A DNA stretch of 44,106 nucleotides. Source: Saprospiraceae bacterium (lineage in GTDB: Bacteria; Bacteroidota; Bacteroidia; Chitinophagales; Saprospiraceae). The stretch's first letter is position 1. The number at the start of each line of letters is the position of its first letter. A program made the position numbers and the translations under genes. The notes under the pieces are model-generated. The model had not been told where the DNA came from, made no database searches, and saw only the letters and a list, made by a program, of their open reading frames with translations. This document shows positions 1 to 8,690 of this stretch, one piece after another. The stretch lies in the NCBI GenBank assembly GCA_013002995.1, contig JABDLO010000042.1, positions 1 to 44,106 on the forward strand, given 5' to 3'.

Positions 1-2
1 GA

Positions 3-869
3 AATATCCCGGTCACTATGCTTGTTAGAGAAGAACACTACTGGGACAATGTTTTACCCAAAGAAGAAGCCATCATGATCGGTAATCACATTCAGGAGCA
101 CCACATTGATCTCCGCCTTGGTGTGAATCTTTCTGAAATCCTGGATAACGGAAATGGAAGCTGTGCGGGAGTCATTGTGAAGGAAACAGGAGAAAAAATT
201 AATTGCGGTTATGTAGGACTCACCCCAGGGGTCAGCCCCAATGTATCATTTTTGAAATCTAGCGGTATAGAGATTAATCGAGGAATACTTGTTAACAATC
301 AATTGTGTACCAATCATGATGATATATATGCGATAGGAGATTGTGCTGAACTAAGAGACCCCCGACCTGGAAGAAAATCAATTGAAGCAGTATGGTACAC
401 CGGACGAATGATGGGAGAAACTGTAGCCTATAACATTTGCGGTAGCGAAATAAATTATGACCCGGGAATCTGGTTTAACTCAGCAAAATTCATTGATATT
501 GAATATCAAGTATACGGAGAAGTACCCAGAACCATCGAACCACCACTTGACTCCATCTACTGGCAACATGAAGATGGCAAAAAATCTGTGAGGATCTCTT
601 ATAATATTGATTCTATGGAAGTAAAAGGTTTCAATCTCATGGGTATAAGGTATCGACATGAAGTGTGTGAACAGTGGCTGAAGGAAGAAACCCACATGGA
701 TCAGGTTATGGAACAACTATCTATCGCCAATTTTGATCCTGAATTTTTCAAATCTTATGAGGCAGACATCATAAGTACTTATGCCCGGAAAACCGGACGT
801 CAGATCACCTCAAAAAGTAAACGACGGCTCAATAGTGTTCTTAAATTTCTAACCTCATCAATCGATTGA
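3..869 (+). CDS. FAD/NAD(P)-dependent oxidoreductase, C-terminal part (5' end outside window)
   Basis: This is the C-terminal 288 residues of a pyridine-nucleotide-disulphide-type flavoprotein. The frame is open to the left edge, so the N-terminal FAD-binding Rossmann motif is missing and the ATG at 18 is internal. The visible part carries the end of the NAD(P)-binding domain and then the second FAD-contacting motif (DDIYAIGDCAEL, about residue 100 from position 18), which is diagnostic of the fold. The family moves electrons between NAD(P)H and a partner such as a ferredoxin, rubredoxin or quinone. The next gene, a membrane iron-sulphur protein, starts 2 bp after the stop codon, so the two are almost certainly co-transcribed and probably exchange electrons (inference). 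The substrate cannot be told from this fragment. Confidence 0.85.
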   Translation, partial: NIPVTMLVREEHYWDNVLPKEEAIMIGNHIQEHHIDLRLGVNLSEILDNGNGSCAGVIVKETGEKINCGYVGLTPGVSPNVSFLKSSGIEINRGILVNNQLCTNHDDIYAIGDCAELRDPRPGRKSIEAVWYTGRMMGETVAYNICGSEINYDPGIWFNSAKFIDIEYQVYGEVPRTIEPPLDSIYWQHEDGKKSVRISYNIDSMEVKGFNLMGIRYRHEVCEQWLKEETHMDQVMEQLSIANFDPEFFKSYEADIISTYARKTGRQITSKSKRRLNSVLKFLTSSID

Positions 870-871
870 TC

Positions 872-2668
872 ATGAATACTATTCAAAAAACAGGAATAAG
901 CCTCTTCTTACTGGCCATGGTCATATTCACCTTAGCACTTGGTTGGAGTGATCATACCTTATCAACTGATTCCATTTATGCTGACAACGACTATCATCGA
1001 TCAGCTATAGCAAATACCGCTGAGAGCCGAGGTTTACTTAATAAAACATACAGCTCAAATCTGTCTTTTATAAGTGATTACCAGTCTATATTAAATGAGG
1101 CCCAGAGCAATCTCAATTCTCAATTTCAGGGTGAAGGTGCCCCAGATGGTGTCGCAGAGTGGGATTTTAAAATTGGAGACTGGAAGATTAAGGATTACAT
1201 TTTTCAGGCAGTTAGAAACTCCAGTTCAGGATGGGTTCCCAACCGACCTATGTTATTTTTCTTTCTGACATTCGGGTTGGCAATTTTGGGAGGATTTCTA
1301 TATATCATACCGATGTTTCAGACAGTTCCGGGAATTAAACACAATGGAATCTATAATGACAGCCTAACCAGAGGATTGACCCTTCCGGTTAGAAAAATAT
1401 TACTATCACTTGCCATTATCGGATTAGTCATTTATGGGGTGTTTTATATGAATAAAGATTTCGTATGGCCATTGTTGACCTTAATCATTATAGGTTTAAT
1501 CATTTATATGGTTATGGTTAGAGAAGCGTCCAAGGATCGTACCCCTCAGAGGTCAGCTTCTCCTACAACAACAGGCTGGATTGGTCTTGGAGTAGGGATC
1601 TATTTTATAGCCTTCTATATTCTTTTATATTGGAAAGCAGAATACCTGACCAATTGGATAGAAATGGTAGATCCGATCTCTATGGCATTGAGTGGGAATC
1701 CAGCAAGTCAGTGGTTCTTGTATGGTCTGATGTATACCATAATTGTTTTGGTTATGGGAATCAGGATGATTGCTAAATACCGGCATAATAAGTATCAGAT
1801 CATCCGTACCATTTCAGTTATTTTCTTTCAGACGGCATTCGCCTTTTTATTGCCAGAAATACTGGTTAGGATGAATCAACCATGGTATGACTTCAAGAAC
1901 ATCTGGCCCTTGAATTATACTTTTTTCTTTGACTGGAACATTGAGACACTGACAAGTAGTGGAGCTCTGGGCATCTTTATGTTTGTCTGGGGAATTGCTT
2001 TAATTATTATAGGAGTTCCTGTCATCACATATTTTTTCGGTAAGAGGTGGTATTGTAGTTGGGTGTGCGGATGTGGAGGATTAGCAGAAACAATGGGTGA
2101 CCCTTACCGACAGCTATCAGATAAAAGTCTAAGGGCCTGGAAATATGAGCGATATATCATTCATGGGGTGCTGGTTTTTGCAATTGTGATGACGGCACTC
2201 GTATTATTTACTGCAATAACAGGGAGCCGGTCTGTATTATTTTTAAGTAGTGATACAGTCAGGGGATGGTATGGTTTCTTGATTGGGTCCGCATTTGCAG
2301 GAGTTGTAGGTACGGGATTTTATCCTTTGATGGGAAATAGAGTGTGGTGTAGGTTTGGATGTCCATTGGCAGCCTATTTAGGATTGGTTCAGCGATTCAA
2401 GTCCAGATTCAGGATTACGGTTAATGGATCTCAGTGTATTTCATGTGGCAATTGTTCCACCTATTGTGAGATGGGTATTGATGTAAGATGGTATGCACAG
2501 AGAGGTCAGGATATTGTCAGGTCATCTTGTGTTGGTTGTGGAGTTTGTTCTGCGGTCTGTCCACGAGGGGTGCTGAGGTTGGAAAATGGATCTGTTGATA
2601 TTGATGAGCGCACCTCACAATTGAGGACGGTCCATATTGATGAAAGCCAGGTTAAGATTCTGTATTAA
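872..2668 (+). CDS. Membrane-bound 4Fe-4S polyferredoxin (NapH/CcoG/NosR-like)
   Basis: This multi-pass membrane protein of 598 residues ends in a ferredoxin domain. It has an N-terminal membrane segment, a soluble loop of about 100 residues, several more hydrophobic segments, a cysteine cluster (YCSWVCGCGG) and a CRFGCP motif like the CxxxCP motifs of NapH, NosR and CcoG. Near the C-terminus are two 4Fe-4S motifs, CISCGNCSTYC and CVGCGVCSAVCP. Such proteins pass electrons across or along the membrane. I chose ATG 872, which is 2 bp after the upstream flavoprotein; a TTG at 866 in the same frame would overlap that gene. The stop overlaps by 3 bp the stop of the opposite-strand acyltransferase. 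The terminal acceptor is unknown, since no nitrate, nitrous oxide or oxidase genes are visible. Confidence 0.85.
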   Translation: MNTIQKTGISLFLLAMVIFTLALGWSDHTLSTDSIYADNDYHRSAIANTAESRGLLNKTYSSNLSFISDYQSILNEAQSNLNSQFQGEGAPDGVAEWDFKIGDWKIKDYIFQAVRNSSSGWVPNRPMLFFFLTFGLAILGGFLYIIPMFQTVPGIKHNGIYNDSLTRGLTLPVRKILLSLAIIGLVIYGVFYMNKDFVWPLLTLIIIGLIIYMVMVREASKDRTPQRSASPTTTGWIGLGVGIYFIAFYILLYWKAEYLTNWIEMVDPISMALSGNPASQWFLYGLMYTIIVLVMGIRMIAKYRHNKYQIIRTISVIFFQTAFAFLLPEILVRMNQPWYDFKNIWPLNYTFFFDWNIETLTSSGALGIFMFVWGIALIIIGVPVITYFFGKRWYCSWVCGCGGLAETMGDPYRQLSDKSLRAWKYERYIIHGVLVFAIVMTALVLFTAITGSRSVLFLSSDTVRGWYGFLIGSAFAGVVGTGFYPLMGNRVWCRFGCPLAAYLGLVQRFKSRFRITVNGSQCISCGNCSTYCEMGIDVRWYAQRGQDIVRSSCVGCGVCSAVCPRGVLRLENGSVDIDERTSQLRTVHIDESQVKILY

Positions 2669-3216
2669 TCCTTACTGAAGCTTTTTTCTGCTCTTTTCCC
2701 TTTTACTCCTTCAAAGTAAGCATGGATGTATTTCCAATCTGCTTCTTCGTCATCTGTGGCAAAAAATGGATTATCGAAATGCACGGTTTTCATGTGATAG
2801 TCAAATCTCACCAATACAATTGGAATCTCTGCCAGCTTGGCGATAAAGTAAAAACCCCTCTTTAATCGATCCACTTTAGACCTGGTGCCTTCTGGTGCAA
2901 TGGCGATGGCTAATCGCTCTTCCCGCTTATACGTTTCTGCAACGGCCTGTACTGTGTTTTGACTTTTGGATCTGTCAACTGGTATACCGCCCATATATTT
3001 AAAAAACCACCCGTAAGGCCATTTAAACAGACTTCTCTTGGCGATAAAGTTGATCCTGGCTGACAATGCCCACTTGACAAGAATACCAAGTGGGAAGTCC
3101 CAATTAGAGGTATGAGGAACTACAGCAAAGATTACTTTCTTGTGCTCATAAGGATATTGACCTTCAATTTTAAAGCCCAATATTTTCAGCACCAATCTGG
3201 CAAAATATTTCAACAT
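2665..3216 (-). CDS. 1-acyl-glycerol-3-phosphate acyltransferase-like protein (PlsC family)
   Basis: This small acyltransferase of 183 residues belongs to the LPLAT/PlsC superfamily, which transfers fatty-acyl groups onto lysophospholipids or related alcohols at the inner membrane. The catalytic H(x4)D motif is present as HTSNWD at residues 35-40, and the substrate-binding EGTRS motif lies near residues 109-113. It is shorter than classical PlsC (about 240 residues) and has no clear N-terminal membrane helix, resembling the compact 'glycerol acyltransferase' group common in Bacteroidota. It stands alone, convergent with the polyferredoxin gene. A role in lipid remodelling is inferred from the family, and the actual acceptor is unknown. 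Confidence 0.88.
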   Translation of the reverse strand: MLKYFARLVLKILGFKIEGQYPYEHKKVIFAVVPHTSNWDFPLGILVKWALSARINFIAKRSLFKWPYGWFFKYMGGIPVDRSKSQNTVQAVAETYKREERLAIAIAPEGTRSKVDRLKRGFYFIAKLAEIPIVLVRFDYHMKTVHFDNPFFATDDEEADWKYIHAYFEGVKGKRAEKSFSKD

Positions 3217-3352
3217 CGTGCTAAAAATTTTAGTACTCCAAACTTAACCATTTCTGATCATCTGTGCCCTGATTATTGGAAAATATTATAACATGTGCTT
3301 AGCAGATGCTTTTATTAATCTGTATTTTAGAGTTTGTAATCCGAATCATTAT

Positions 3353-4315
3353 ATGTCGATCAGAATTCCTAAACCATTTGACCGAAGGACAAGAGCTAAA
3401 AAGGTAAAATCAGATCTTGGAATAGATGACACCTTTATTAGTGGAAGAGCCAGGTTATTACATAAGGACGGAACTTTCAATGTCACAAGAAAAGGAAAAA
3501 AATCATTTAACCTGTATAAGTTTCTTATGCAGATGTCCTGGACCAAATTCTTTTTATTACTTTTTCTTGCTTACATCAGTATTAATAGTTTCTTCGGATT
3601 ATTATACTCCATTGAAGGAGCTGAAGGAATTTATGGAATGGAACCTGGGTCCTGGGCAGAAGAATTCATTCAGTCATTCTTCTTGAGTGTACAGACATTC
3701 ACTACTGTAGGATATGGCAAACTAAACCCAGAAAGCATGTGGGCTAATGTAATATCAGTAGCCAATGCATTTATAGGGTTGATGTCATTTGCATTGGCCA
3801 CCGGTTTGTTTTTTGCTAAATGGTCCAGCCCCACTCATGAAATCTTGTTCAGTAACAGAATTTTAGTCTCGAAGCATGAAGGGAAGAAAGCGTTGATGGT
3901 GCGATTTATTAATGGAATGGATAACCACATTGTCGATTTAAAAGCTCGGATCACTATGACCTGGGTAACAACCATCGGAACTAAATTTAGAAGGAAATTT
4001 GCACTGCTCGATTTAGAACTCGATCATATATACATGTTTCCACTCAACTGGACACTGGTCCATATCATTGATGAAAACAGCCCTCTAAATGCCAGGGACT
4101 TAAAACAATTGGAAGATAACAATACAGAGTTCTTATTGGTAATTAAGGGCTATGACGTCACTTATGGAAAGGCCATTCATATAGCGAGGTCTTATAATTG
4201 TGAAGATTTGGTATATGGAGCAAGCTATGTGCCGATGTACGAAACTACAGATGATGAAACCATAATCAATCTCGACCAAATTGATGATATTGAAAAAATC
4301 CAACTCAAAGATTAA
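3353..4315 (+). CDS. Inward-rectifier potassium channel (KirBac type)
   Basis: This 320-residue protein has the layout of prokaryotic Kir channels: a cytoplasmic slide helix (starting MSIRIPKPFD), a first membrane helix, a pore helix with selectivity filter TTVGYGKLNP, a second membrane helix ending in FFAKWSSP, and a C-terminal immunoglobulin-like cytoplasmic domain of about 190 residues. The TVGYG filter indicates K+ selectivity. An upstream in-frame ATG at 3293 adds 20 residues. I prefer 3353 because homologues usually begin just before the RIPKPFD stretch. The neighbours do not suggest a partner. Gating by lipids or pH is known for the family and not visible here. Confidence 0.93.
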   Translation: MSIRIPKPFDRRTRAKKVKSDLGIDDTFISGRARLLHKDGTFNVTRKGKKSFNLYKFLMQMSWTKFFLLLFLAYISINSFFGLLYSIEGAEGIYGMEPGSWAEEFIQSFFLSVQTFTTVGYGKLNPESMWANVISVANAFIGLMSFALATGLFFAKWSSPTHEILFSNRILVSKHEGKKALMVRFINGMDNHIVDLKARITMTWVTTIGTKFRRKFALLDLELDHIYMFPLNWTLVHIIDENSPLNARDLKQLEDNNTEFLLVIKGYDVTYGKAIHIARSYNCEDLVYGASYVPMYETTDDETIINLDQIDDIEKIQLKD

Positions 4316-4354
4316 ACCTATTCACATTCTTCAAGTCTTATTATTGAATTTATT

Positions 4355-4933
4355 ATGAAAGACCCTGGTAATAAAGATCATAAAGAATATCCTAAGGATG
4401 AAGTCCTTATTGATATGATTTTAGATCCCGTCTCATGTGATGCGGGCTTCAGGTTATTGGTTATGAAATACCAGGAATCTTTGTATTGGCACATTAGAAA
4501 ACTGGTGCATCGACATGAAGATGCCGATGATGTGATTCAGAATACTTTTCTGAAAGTATATAGAAACCTGAAAAACTTCAAGAAAGAATCCAAGTTGTAC
4601 ACCTGGCTGTACAGGATTGCCACCAATGAATCTATCACACATATAAATGATAGAAAAAGAAGAGCAAGTTATGAAGATGGCCAGGCCAATGAGTTAAAAG
4701 ATCAGCTGAAGGCAGATACATATTTCGATGGAGGAGAAGCTGAAAGAATGATGGCACTTGCTATTGCAGAGTTACCTGAAAAGCAAAGAGTTGTTTTTAA
4801 TTTGAGGTATTATGAGGAAATGAGTTACAATGATATGTCCCAGGTACTTGAAACATCAGTCGGAGCATTGAAAGCTTCATACCATCATGCTGTCAAGAAG
4901 GTTGAACATTATATTAAAAAAGCAATGTCATGA
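4355..4933 (+). CDS. ECF-type RNA polymerase sigma factor
   Basis: This sigma-70 family protein of 192 residues has region 2 (DADDVIQNTFLKVYRNL, then the promoter-melting segment KLYTWLYRIATNE) and region 4 (LPEKQRVVFNLRYYEEMSY followed by a helix-turn-helix), with no region 1 or 3. It directs RNA polymerase to a dedicated set of promoters. Its stop codon overlaps the start of the next gene by 4 bp (ATGA), which implies translational coupling. The gene order sigma factor, single-pass membrane protein, small periplasmic protein is typical of a Bacteroidota ECF signalling operon. The regulon cannot be told from the window. Confidence 0.93.
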   Translation: MKDPGNKDHKEYPKDEVLIDMILDPVSCDAGFRLLVMKYQESLYWHIRKLVHRHEDADDVIQNTFLKVYRNLKNFKKESKLYTWLYRIATNESITHINDRKRRASYEDGQANELKDQLKADTYFDGGEAERMMALAIAELPEKQRVVFNLRYYEEMSYNDMSQVLETSVGALKASYHHAVKKVEHYIKKAMS

Positions 4934-5457
4934 AGAGAAAGGACAAAATACCTGGCACTGACATATTTCCCGAAAGAACAGGATATCAAGTACCCAATGG
5001 TTACTTTGATGAACTGACAGATAAAATTATGGATCGAGTAGACATCCCTACATATGATGATACTGACTTGCCGGAATCCTACTTTGAAAGTCTTCCTGAT
5101 CGTATAATGAGTCGTACAGGAACTGAGGAATCATCTGGAAGAGTTGTTAAGATGTCGGGATGGAAGAAATATATGTCTATTGCTGCATCACTTGCCATTT
5201 TCATAATGGGGTATAACTATTTCAATACCGATGCTGAATCAGACATTGACATGGTTGCTTCTGATGAATTGATCCTGGAATACCTTGATGAATATGATGT
5301 AGACCTGGAGACTGCTACGTTATCAGAACTAGAATTCATAAAGGATGAATTTAATGTAATGGAAGTTGTAGAAGAATCAGATGAATTATATGAATACTAT
5401 TTAGATTATCATATTGATGATCTTCCGGCAAATGAGCTGGAAGAAATCATAAAATAA
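4930..5457 (+). CDS. Probable anti-sigma factor, single-pass membrane protein
   Basis: This 175-residue protein has one hydrophobic segment near residues 82-98 (YMSIAASLAIFIMGYNYF), placing an N-terminal half in the cytoplasm and an acidic C-terminal half in the periplasm. The N-terminal half contains a visible internal duplication: VPNGYFDELTDKIMDRV and LPESYFESLPDRIMSRT share the pattern P..YF..L.D.IM.R about 29 residues apart. No zinc-binding (ZAS) HxxxCxxC motif is present. The 4-bp overlap with the sigma factor gene and the topology make an anti-sigma role likely, but this is inference. The C-terminus is rich in Asp, Glu and Leu. Confidence 0.75.
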   Translation: MKRKDKIPGTDIFPERTGYQVPNGYFDELTDKIMDRVDIPTYDDTDLPESYFESLPDRIMSRTGTEESSGRVVKMSGWKKYMSIAASLAIFIMGYNYFNTDAESDIDMVASDELILEYLDEYDVDLETATLSELEFIKDEFNVMEVVEESDELYEYYLDYHIDDLPANELEEIIK

Positions 5458-5479
5458 AAACACTTTAACAATTATAATT

Positions 5480-5959
5480 ATGAAGATGAAAATCTTATTT
5501 CTTGGAATGCTGATGCTGATCTGTACCATCACCCATGCTCAAGATAGGAGACATGATGATAGAAATTCTGATAGATTAAAATCTCAGAAAATCGCCTTTA
5601 TCACATCTAATTTAGATCTCTCTGTAGAAGAAGCCGAAAAATTCTGGCCCATCTACAACAAGTATCAAGACAAACAAGATGCCTTGAGAAAAGAATCCAG
5701 AGATTATATTTCCAATGCTAAAGCTAGTGATGAAACCATTACAGAAGATGAAGCAAAAGGTATCGTAATGAAGGGGCTTGACATGGAAGAAAAAGAACTT
5801 GAGTTGAAGCGGGCATTTGTAGATGAAGTTTCAGGTGCAATTTCTATGAAGAAAATCGCCAAACTTAAAATGGTAGAACGAGAATACAAGCGCTCAATGA
5901 TTGACAAAATCAAAAAACGATATAATAGGTCTAAAGGAGATCGCTCAAGAAGACCTTAA
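5480..5959 (+). CDS. Periplasmic Spy/CpxP-like protein ('sensor of ECF-type sigma factor' group)
   Basis: This 159-residue protein has an N-terminal signal peptide (about 20 residues, ending THAQ). The mature part is predicted to be helical and highly charged, with LDLSVEEAEKFWPIYNKY near residues 49-66, which resembles the LTxxQ-type segments of Spy/CpxP periplasmic chaperones. Proteins like this are regularly found third in Bacteroidota ECF operons. It starts 22 bp after the probable anti-sigma gene and is followed by a terminator at 5996. A role in sensing or buffering periplasmic stress upstream of the sigma factor is inferred from position. An alternative ATG at 5486 would shorten the signal peptide by two residues. 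Confidence 0.75.
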   Translation: MKMKILFLGMLMLICTITHAQDRRHDDRNSDRLKSQKIAFITSNLDLSVEEAEKFWPIYNKYQDKQDALRKESRDYISNAKASDETITEDEAKGIVMKGLDMEEKELELKRAFVDEVSGAISMKKIAKLKMVEREYKRSMIDKIKKRYNRSKGDRSRRP

Positions 5960-5995
5960 AGATTTAGTCATTGAATGATATAAAGTAATTACCTT

Positions 5996-6024
5996 GGGCT
6001 TTCGATTTCGGAAGCCCTTTTTTC
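5996..6024 (+). terminator. Rho-independent terminator of the sigma-factor operon
   Basis: An 8-bp stem (GGGCTTTC / GGAAGCCC, one G-T pair) with a 6-nt loop is followed by six T and a C. It lies 36 bp after the stop of the CpxP-like gene and ends directly at the ATG of the next gene at 6025. Confidence 0.85.
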
Positions 6025-6918
6025 ATGCTATCACATCGTATTTTTCCACATCTTGCTTTAGCAACAGTTGCCATCATCTACGGCCTCAACTATGTCATAG
6101 CCAAAGGAGTGATGAACGATGGTCATCTGAGTCCTTTTCAATTTATACTATTAAGAGTAGGTGCTGGCGTGCTCTTGTTTTGGCTTTTCTTTTCGATCTT
6201 CATTAAGGAAAGGATTGACTATAAAGATATCCCATACTTAATATTATGTGCTGCATGTGGAACAGCAATCAATCAATTGGCATTTTTTGCAGGATTGAAC
6301 CATACAACTCCTATACATGCTTCTTTGATTATGACTCTTGTTCCTATCCTTGTGTTGATAGCATCCAGAGTCGTAATTAAAGAAAGGATTACATTACGTA
6401 AGGTTATTGGAATTATACTAGGCATTAGTGGAGCTGCCTACCTTATATCAAGTGGTCAGGAATTGAGCCTCACTAATACTCTAATAAAAGGAGACTTATT
6501 TATTTTGATCAATGTGACTACTTACGGTTTATACCTGGTCCTGGTAAAAAAGATGCTCACCAAGTATAATGCAATAACAGTTGTTACATGGTTGTTCACA
6601 ATAGGATTCTTCATGGTCCTACCATTTGGACTAGAAGGAATCACCGAAGTAAAATGGCATTCATTTGATGCTGGGGTATGGTGGGCCATTGCTTATGTCC
6701 TTATTGGCACTACTTTTCTTACCTATTTATTAAATGCGGTGGCACTTGCACGAGTCTCTCCATCTACGGTGAGCATATATATATACTTACAACCATTTAT
6801 CGCTACCTTGGCTTCTGTTGCTCTTGGAGAAGAATCATTAGATCACATTAAGGTCTTATCCGGTATTTTAATTTTTGCAGGCGTTTATCTCGTCTCTTTC
6901 CGTCCCAAAAGGACTTGA
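6025..6918 (+). CDS. EamA/DMT-family transporter
   Basis: This 297-residue membrane protein has about ten hydrophobic segments arranged as two EamA halves, typical of drug/metabolite transporters that export amino acids, nucleobases or related metabolites. The first helix (LALATVAIIYGLNYVIAKG) begins about ten residues after the chosen start. The second half starts near residue 155 (GDLFILINVTTYGLYLVLVKKM) and contains the family-typical GTTFLTYLLNAVALARVSPSTVSIYIYLQP stretch spread over about 30 residues. The ATG at 6025 abuts the T-run of the preceding terminator, so there is no room for a normal ribosome binding site. Substrate unknown. Confidence 0.9.
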   Translation: MLSHRIFPHLALATVAIIYGLNYVIAKGVMNDGHLSPFQFILLRVGAGVLLFWLFFSIFIKERIDYKDIPYLILCAACGTAINQLAFFAGLNHTTPIHASLIMTLVPILVLIASRVVIKERITLRKVIGIILGISGAAYLISSGQELSLTNTLIKGDLFILINVTTYGLYLVLVKKMLTKYNAITVVTWLFTIGFFMVLPFGLEGITEVKWHSFDAGVWWAIAYVLIGTTFLTYLLNAVALARVSPSTVSIYIYLQPFIATLASVALGEESLDHIKVLSGILIFAGVYLVSFRPKRT

Positions 6919-7165
6919 ATTTTTAATAATATTGTTCGGATTGTGGAAAAAAATAAATTTTAACACTTTTTGAATCGCATCGTCTTGTAAATCTTTGACA
7001 TGTGTAATGTTGTATAAGCTAATTGTTTATACATTTTTCTTAAAGGGGTAATATCCATATTGGTCTGTAAATCAACACTTTATGTTACATTTCGAATTGT
7101 AAACAATTATACCAGAATGTGGAAAAAATTATTTTGACATAGTGTTCGAATGACAACAGTTTATT

Positions 7166-7173
7166 TATATTTG
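7166..7173 (+). promoter_or_regulatory. Bacteroidota -7 promoter box for the TPR gene
   Basis: TATATTTG matches the TAnnTTTG -7 consensus and predicts a transcript start near 7180, supporting ATG 7206 rather than the TTG at 7176. The nearest upstream TTG (7134) is 29 nt away, longer than the usual spacing of about 20, so the -33 element is unclear. The rest of 6919-7165 is AT-rich and shows no further gene. Confidence 0.5.
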
Positions 7174-7205
7174 GCTTGTCGATAATCCCAGACACAGTAG
7201 CATAT

Positions 7206-8612
7206 ATGGAACACAGGACAAAACGCGACCTAGCTTTGATCAATTTGGTTTCTAACTTTGAGTCAAAATATGAGAAAGGTCATATAGAGTATTTAGAGGA
7301 GAAGACACTGTACCAACTTATCAACTACTATGAAGAAGAACGTCAGTTTGAAAAAGCAATTGACGTTGTTGAGCTTGCATTAGAGCAGTTCAAATATAGA
7401 TCAGACTTCTACATCCTGAAAGCCAGAATTTTGTTAAATCAAGGAAATATCCGGGAAAGCCTGGATACCATCAGTACTGCTGAATCCATTGCTCCATTTG
7501 AGAATGAAATCATCATTCTTAAGTCGCGAGCTTTAAGCATGTGCGGGAATTATGACGAAGCCCTATCCATCCTTGAACAAATGAAATCGTACGCCATGAA
7601 AAGTGATCTTTCTGACGTACTTATTAGTGAATCCTACATATACGAAGAAATGAAGGACTATGAATCGATGTATGAGGTTCTGAAAGAATCTATCTTACTA
7701 GACCCCAATAATGACGAAGCACTGGAAAGGATGCTCTTATGTACTGAGTTATCCCGAAAATATGAAGAAAGCATAGAGTTGCTGGAAAACCTCCTTAATG
7801 AAGAACCGTACAGTTACATGGCCTGGTATAGCTTAGGACATGCTTATAGCTATATGGGTGAGTATGCTAAAGCAATTGATGCCCTTGAATACTCATTTAT
7901 CATCAACAAAGACTATGAAGTAGGATACATAGATTGTGCTGAATTGTGTGTTCAGGAAAAATTATATGAGAGAGCCTATAACATTTACCATGAGGCTAAT
8001 GATATATTTGGCCCTGAAAGCGACTTAATGGTGAGTATGGCTCATTGTAAAATTCAATTGGGCAATATTTCCAAAGCAAAGCATTTGCTTTTTAAAGCTG
8101 TCAAATACGATCCATATAATGACGAAGCGTTCTTCGCCCTCGGCATGTGTTATGTGAGAGAACAAAACTGGTATACTGCCATCAATTCTTTCCATAAAGC
8201 CGTTGAACTAGATGATAGATGTGAACAGTACTACTTTGAACTTGCTAAGGCATATGTAGAAGTAGAAGATTACACAAAGGCAACATTCAATTTCAATAAG
8301 GCTACTAAAAATGGTCCTGAGCAATCTTTATACTGGTCTGAGTATACGAGCTTCTTATTAAAAATGGGATTATATCAGGAAGCCTTATGCATCCTTGATG
8401 AAGCTGAGGAATATACATTCGGTGCAGATCTTCTTTATTGCCGGGCAATCTGTCTATACTATATTGAAGACAGAAAACAGGCAATTTCTATTCTTGAAGA
8501 AGCACTTGAAGAAGATTTCACCATCCATAGGATGATATTTAACATTGCTCCTGAGCTGGAAGTTGATCGTGAAATCACTGCAATGATCAGATATTTCAGT
8601 AATGTAGAGTAG
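7206..8612 (+). CDS. Tetratricopeptide-repeat protein
   Basis: This protein of 468 residues is built almost wholly from TPR units. Repeats are clear across most of its length, for example NDEALERMLLCTELSRKYEE, PYSYMAWYSLGHAYSYMGEY, YNDEAFFALGMCYVREQNW and QYYFELAKAYVEVEDYTKAT in order. There is no signal peptide or membrane segment, so it is probably cytoplasmic and acts as a protein-binding scaffold. I chose ATG 7206 because a -7 promoter box at 7166-7173 would leave an earlier TTG (7176) outside the transcript. The protein is acidic. No adjacent partner is evident, and I cannot assign a specific role. Confidence 0.88.
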   Translation: MEHRTKRDLALINLVSNFESKYEKGHIEYLEEKTLYQLINYYEEERQFEKAIDVVELALEQFKYRSDFYILKARILLNQGNIRESLDTISTAESIAPFENEIIILKSRALSMCGNYDEALSILEQMKSYAMKSDLSDVLISESYIYEEMKDYESMYEVLKESILLDPNNDEALERMLLCTELSRKYEESIELLENLLNEEPYSYMAWYSLGHAYSYMGEYAKAIDALEYSFIINKDYEVGYIDCAELCVQEKLYERAYNIYHEANDIFGPESDLMVSMAHCKIQLGNISKAKHLLFKAVKYDPYNDEAFFALGMCYVREQNWYTAINSFHKAVELDDRCEQYYFELAKAYVEVEDYTKATFNFNKATKNGPEQSLYWSEYTSFLLKMGLYQEALCILDEAEEYTFGADLLYCRAICLYYIEDRKQAISILEEALEEDFTIHRMIFNIAPELEVDREITAMIRYFSNVE

Positions 8613-8653
8613 TCTTTAGAAAGAAATTTAAAAGAAAAATTATTACGAGATAG

Positions 8654-8690
8654 AAAAAGGCATTTTACACATTGTGTAGAATGCCTTTTT
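8654..8690. terminator. Bidirectional terminator between TPR gene and ppgK
   Basis: A long near-perfect hairpin: AAAAAGGCATT plus TACAC pairs with GTGTA plus AATGCCTTTTT around an ATT loop, with one internal mismatch. It is bounded by A5 on the left and T5 on the right, so it can stop transcription from both sides. Its right half lies inside the last codons of the minus-strand kinase gene. Confidence 0.85.
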
